This document shows positions 59,326 through 64,000 of a stretch of 64,000 bases of DNA, piece after piece. Source of the DNA: Astropecten irregularis (Eukaryota; Echinodermata; Asteroidea; Paxillosida; Astropectinidae); assembly GCA_963971285.1 (NCBI GenBank), contig OZ020257.1, positions 13,220,602 through 13,284,601 of the forward strand, read 5' to 3'. The translations under genes were made by a program, and so were the position numbers. The notes under the pieces are model-generated. The model ran no database searches. It was not told the DNA's origin and saw nothing but the letters and a program-made list of their open reading frames with translations. Every line of letters begins with the position of its first letter. The first letter of the stretch is position 1.

Positions 59326-59987
59326 CCGAGTGTATTTCTATTTCTATTTATTAATCTCATCCAACAGCAATACAATGCCAATTACAGGGGAGATATTTAA
59401 AGAAAAGAAAATAATAACTAGCTAAATAAATAAATAATTGGTATACACGGTGTCGGTGAAGCAACAGCCTTGTACGTTGTTGGCAATGTACAGTCTTAGT
59501 TTTATGAATCAAGTTTTGTCCAAGAAGAACTATAGCTTATAAATGCCCAGTCTTGACTTGCGACTTTCGTTTTGATGACGAAAATGAAGAAGGGAATGGA
59601 ACCAGTCTACTGCGCCTGGCCAAACAATAATACCGGTACTAAACGAACAAAAACGCCTCGGCTTGTTTTAAGGCCCATTTAGGCTTGGACTTGGCCGTAT
59701 AGACATGATATCTTGCTTATATTTGGGGGATTGTATTCATCGGTTTCAACCAGGCCCAAGCCCAAGTTAAAACTAGGATCCAGACGCTTAACGGCGCCAC
59801 AGTGACTTCCCCTCACAAAAATCCCCAGTCCACGATTGTGATTGACAGGCCGGACCGCTCTGATGTGGTTTTTAATCCAGGGATTATAAAAACCAGGCTG
59901 CCTGGGAAAGCAAAATGAGATGAATACGTCGCGTATAGTACAAGTTATAGGCCTACACAGGGTGACAGTACACAAAGTACATCATTT

Positions 59988-60505
59988 TTGCTGATGAGCA
60001 GTTTGCAGCAGCAGTTTATTACTTGTATTGTGATTTATCTCTTTTTAGTAGGGGTGGATTTCATAGTGACCGTTGTTGGACTTATAAAGCATTACAGTCC
60101 TACGCAGGATACGATGGGTTATCCTTCGTAACTCGAGTTACAATCAATCGTAGGGCTTCGTCACGGTGAGCTCGACCCCTGGAAGTCTTCAGGAGAATGC
60201 ACAATTCTGCTTGCAGCTCGAGGTGGAGATGTACACATCTTTCCCATCCTCCACATCGTGAAATACAATGCACAATGTTCTGAAATAAACAATTTATATT
60301 GCGCACAACCAATGTAATTGGATGACCGTTTAATACCGTGAATTTATAAAATTCTTAGAGTTTGGAGGGCCTGACGCGTTTCAATCCTAACACTGACAGG
60401 ATCGAAACGCGTCAGGCCCTAGCCCTCCCGACTCGAAGCAATTTGATATTATTTCAGGTCATTTTGGCTGATGAGCAGTTTGCAGCAGTTTATTGCTTGT
60501 AGTGA
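59988..60505. repeat. Composite of TGATGAGCAGTTTGCAGCAG repeats and hairpin
   Basis: The TGATGAGCAGTTTGCAGCAG word is at 59992 and 60469. Between them are an 11-kb-distant relative of the 28318-28490 element (60052-60180) and a 65-nt hairpin (60364-60428) of GGAGGGCCTGACGCGTTTCA. Confidence 0.7.
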
Positions 60506-60802
60506 ATGTAAATTGCAGCGGTAAGGCATGGGTCATACTCATACTGCTGCCATGCATGGACATTGAGGAAGATGGACATTGAGGAAGATAATATTTAAGA
60601 GGTTGAAAATATTACTTGCAAAACGAGTTAAACAAGTAGGCCTAATTAGAGTTAGATGTTAAAATGTTAAAATTTTAGATGTCACAGGTTGTTATAACTC
60701 GATCCCCACCACATCACATTAACGAATTATAGGTTCAACCAATGTCTATTATAGTTATAGTGTATTTCTTCTGTTATATGTGGACGTCACCGAAAAACGA
60801 AA

Positions 60803-61330
60803 GTTATAAACCTGAGTTATTAAATTCTGTAGCGAAATAAAATGATTTGAGTGTGGACGGGATTTATTTGTTACTTTGTAAATCTGATTGCATACGTTTG
60901 GTAATTTGAGCCTTCTGTTTGTTGCAAACCAATATAATTGAATATAATTATATACCATAAAACTAACCTGTGAAAGTTTCAATTCAAAAGGTGGTAGCGT
61001 TTTTGAGATTTTGGCGTCAAACTAGAGCGGTTATTTCACGCCAGAACAGAGAACAGTTAGTCAATAGCTGAGAAGCGTTACGGTCATAAAAGTGACATAG
61101 TTTTCCATTAACCGCGGTACTTCGACTTGAACGTTTCTCAATATGCATTATACTATCCAAAGCAGCTGTACTTCTTACCAAGTAAGTTTTTATTGCCATA
61201 AATTTTCAGAGTCATTACCAAACGTATGCAATTCCTTTAACTAAATATCACCAATTTTAACTTTCCTCGTTTTCATTTTGTTTTGTATTTAAGCGTTTGT
61301 ATGTGTTGTAGGTGAACCACTTCAAACCGT
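60803..61330 (+). repeat. Local duplicated block T, first part
   Basis: GTTATAAACCTGAGTTATTA and AAATAAAATGATTTGAGTGT recur at 61645-61720. AACTAAATATCACCAATTTT followed by TTTTGTATTTAAGCG recurs at 61756-61830 and 62183-62262. Confidence 0.75.
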
Positions 61331-61555
61331 ACAGCTACAAACAGACCACTCGAGATGGACAGTATTATTACGTGTACGTGTAGTGTGTGTACTGTGTACG
61401 ATATGTACCTTACACGTGTCCATTTATGCACACCGCTTGCCTACGCGACCTACCATTCTTCTCTGTATATCAAAATTGGAACAATTGGAACAGTGCACGT
61501 ACTACTGCATGTAACATCGTGCACTCACTGTATGTATCGAGGGCGTTTACAAAAC
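61300..61555 (+). repeat. Partial third copy of the 54118/56029 repeat
   Basis: AGGTGAACCACTTCAAACCG, TACACGTGTCCATTTATGCA, CGACCTACCATTCTTCTCTG and ATATCAAAATTGGAAC are shared with both larger copies. Confidence 0.8.
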
Positions 61556-61635
61556 GGAGGCTCGGGCTTCGGCTAGCTCCATTTCGTGAATCCATGCGTA
61601 CAGGGGGGGGGGGGGGTTAAAAATGGACGGCCCCT
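61553..61635. mobile_element. Chimeric fragment of two MITEs
   Basis: A TTTACAAAACGGAGGCTCGG left end joins directly to ATGCGTACAGGGGGGG and GGACGGCCCCTAG, the right end of the Harbinger-like MITE. Confidence 0.65.
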
Positions 61636-61826
61636 AGATTCTCTAGAAAGTTATAAACCTGAGTTATAGAATTTGGCAGTGAAATAAAATGATTCGAGTG
61701 TGGACTGGATCTCTGTAAATCCAAATCCGACCGGGCAACGCGAAGAAACTTCCAGTATTAACTAAACATCACCAATTTTAACTTTTGATATGTTTATTTT
61801 CCTCGTTTTCAATTTTGTTTTTTTAT

Positions 61827-62184
61827 TTAAAGGTAGTATCATACTTTGGTAAGAAGCAAAAACAGAATTATTTACAGATTTACGTATAACTTACAGGGAA
61901 TGAAGGTGGGGTGGTAGAAACATACCGTGAAAGTTTTCCTGCCAGAAATGTTGTATTTATCCAGAAATTAGTAAAACAACGATCTTGATCTTGATCTTGT
62001 AAAAGATCCAAAATAAAAGAGAAACTGCTTAAGAAATACTGTGGCCGTTTTTCACTGTTTTCTCAAAAAGTGGGTACCCGTATGGGACTGAAATTTTCAT
62101 AGATGGCTTTCACTGTATCTGTATTGATAATTTTGCCCATGAATTCTGACAAAAACCGAAGTAGGCCTATGATATTACCTTTAA
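61827..62184. mobile_element. TTAA-type MITE, family A copy 10
   Basis: TTAAAGGTAGTATCATACTT to GATATTACCTTTAA; 358 bp, inserted at a TTAA between two ~75-bp tandem units. Confidence 0.92.
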
Positions 62185-62262
62185 CTAAACAGCACCAATT
62201 TCAACTTTTGATATGTATATTTTCCTCGCTCTCATTTTGTTTTTTTATTTAAGCGAACTATT

Positions 62263-63900
62263 AATATTTCCGAAGTTGAAATGTAAATTTCTTTCTTATT
62301 ACTCTATGAACCAACTAACTTGGTGCAAGTTGGCGCGCTGGACGAGTTGGTTCCGGACGAGTTGGCTCGACTGATCTCATTGTACCGACGGTCGAGTTGA
62401 CTCGACTAGGCGTCATCAACCAATGCATAGCCATCGGCTCATACAACGCTTCCATTGATTGGTCAGCGTCCTAACGTAGCGTGTAAAGATCTTTTCCATT
62501 GGCTGGCCTTCCCATACGCCCCGTCGTGTTCAACATCCAAAATGGCGACCGGACGAACTCGAAACGTTACACGTGTAAATCGGACTAATAATTGTTGTTA
62601 TTTTGTCGTTTTCTTATGCCATGGGGCCGTCAATTTGCTCAATTCTAGAAGTAAGAATTATGACTGTCCGATGACCCATGGTAATTCGTTGCACGCCAGT
62701 CAATTGAGCTTAAAATAACGACTCGACTCTTGAGTTAAAACAGGTTAACGTCATCACTGTCATGTCACGTCGTAGGTTTTACGTTAGGGCGGGCGGCCGA
62801 GTCCTACTCAGTATTAAAATGCGTGTTGCTGTGTTTAAACAGTTTAATATTCTGCTAAAATAATGGTTTATTACAATACATGTTATATTTTTATTAGGCT
62901 TAGGTCTATTGTATTCTACTCGATCCACTGCTCCACCCCGTGGAATACTTGTGCCACTTGTGCCAAATTTGCTCAAACACGGATCGACCCCTCTCGGAAA
63001 TGCAACTTGTTTTTGCCCTTCAAATGTTTCGAATTGTACAATTTATTTTAGTTTAACAACTTCAGTGGCACTGGATTGGAACGTGCTGGGACTGTGTGTC
63101 TTTATTAAATAGCTGTCTAGCTAAACAGCATCCCATGACCAGAGATGCCACTTTGCAGGTTTTAGCTTGAATTCAGGTTTTTTTTTCCACAGAACTGACG
63201 AATACATGTATATAGGTAGGACCAAGTAACGTAGTACTAGTAGGCCTAACGTTAGGCCTACTTGATTTCCTCTGAAACATCCAGAAACACCTTTTTTTTT
63301 TTTTTAAGAGGGTAAGGGAAGTTTTAGGCTTTTTCTTGACTTGTTCAAGGTTTTTCCGGGTTTATTTTTCATGAACAATTCTGGTGGCATCTCTGACAGT
63401 GACAGATTTTTTTTTTGGCAAGGGCCACTTGAATCATTCTCTCATCCCCGATTTTTTCTGTCTCATTAATGTAACACACCACGGCCTAACCTACATAGCT
63501 AGGCCCACCCCACCGCCCCCCTTTTTTGGAAGGTATTAGCCAATGAATGGAGGTCGTCAGAAAAAAACTGAAAATTAAAAAAAATAACGGAATTCATGTT
63601 TATTTTTGCCCATCATTAATTTGTTCGCAACTGATAAGAGACTGTTTTCCCAAGTCAGAGGTGCGACAATATGAAAGCCAGCTGGCATCAATTACCTTCA
63701 TTCACATGGAACGAGTCGTTTGTCCCCGCTTGTTTGCAAGAGCCAACCCATCCCATGTCTAAATAAATTCACGGCAATCCATATCTGTTCTGTTAGATTT
63801 TTACTGCCGCAGCGTTTAGTGTGGATGATGATGAACTTGTTCACCGTGTTTGGCAGAACTTATTCCATGTCCTAAATTGTCTAAATTCCTGAAAATTTGA
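62263..63900. other. Intron stretch, no element or gene recognised
   Basis: Unique sequence with a CGAGTTGGCTCGACT-type short symmetry at 62340-62410 and T-runs. No exon was found. Confidence 0.45.
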
Positions 63901-63904
63901 AAAG

Positions 63905-63962
63905 AGTATAAAAGCAGGAGGTTGTTGGTTCGAATCCCACCCGATCGAGTCAGCGCATGGTT
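63905..63962 (+). repeat. B-box-containing tRNA-like fragment
   Basis: GTTGGTTCGAATCCCACCC is a perfect B box, but no A box or acceptor stem is visible upstream. Probably a SINE fragment. Confidence 0.45.
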
Positions 63963-64000
63963 TATTTCAGGTGCACTCAGTGAAGTGCCTATCTACATCG

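Larger units (their letters stand above)
8883..64000 (+). other. Presumed SNX27 intron 1 (at least 55 kb)
   Basis: It begins with a consensus donor. No sequence encoding the expected continuation of the PDZ domain (NHVNVEGATH-like), the PX domain or the FERM modules was recognised to the window end. It contains the decayed DUF6729-like gene, U6 and most of the mobile elements. Another undetected small exon cannot be excluded by eye. Confidence 0.7.

Noticed and set aside
1-64000. Bacterial or viral origin of any part
   Set aside because: Spliced animal genes, U6, SINEs and MITEs throughout; no operons or viral genes seen.

Overview
The window looks like nuclear DNA from an animal, most likely an echinoderm (a sea star is plausible). 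Two protein genes have split exons with GT-AG introns and read as deuterostome orthologues. A canonical U6 snRNA is present. The non-coding DNA is full of short palindromic words (ACATGT, GTAC, GTAGGCCTAC) and miniature inverted-repeat elements of a kind I associate with echinoderm genomes. The phylum call is inference. The animal gene structure is direct.

Layout. (1) 803-6816, minus strand: a complete eight-exon gene for the tRNA-queuosine mannosyltransferase QTMAN (GTDC1). I reconstructed it exon by exon, including a 71-bp micro-exon carrying part of the EX7E active-site motif; the reading frame is continuous through all eight exons (541 codons plus stop). (2) About 8170-8607: a probable shared promoter. 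(3) 8608-8882, plus strand: the first coding exon of sorting nexin 27 (SNX27), ending inside the PDZ domain at a GTGAGT donor. I find no second SNX27 exon, so the remaining ~55 kb is probably its first intron. (4) 8883-64000: this intron holds layered mobile elements. They include a 1450-bp hAT-like element with perfect 8-bp target duplications, a second 111-bp hAT-like element, about ten copies of a ~360-bp TTAA-flanked MITE, a larger TTAA element carrying a 19-bp minisatellite, a CRE-containing MITE family, a Harbinger-like MITE with a TAA duplication, two tRNA-derived SINE families, a non-LTR retrotransposon tail and many long hairpins. (5) About 48468-52830, plus strand, inside the intron: a decayed multi-exon gene whose fragments resemble animal proteins annotated as DUF6729 (family name from memory). 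(6) 54118-57290: two diverged copies of a ~1.2-kb segment, followed by U6 snRNA on the minus strand (57967-58073).

How the genes relate. QTMAN mannosylates queuosine in tRNA-Asp. SNX27 is a retromer cargo adaptor on endosomes. They are probably divergently transcribed neighbours rather than parts of one pathway. The DUF6729-like relic and U6 lie within the SNX27 intron. I found no CRISPR array, prokaryotic operon or convincing new enzymatic system. The most unusual material is mobile-element architecture: the minisatellite-bearing element, the datable Harbinger-like insertion, the retrotransposon tail inside an inverted-repeat element, and the decayed DUF6729-like gene.
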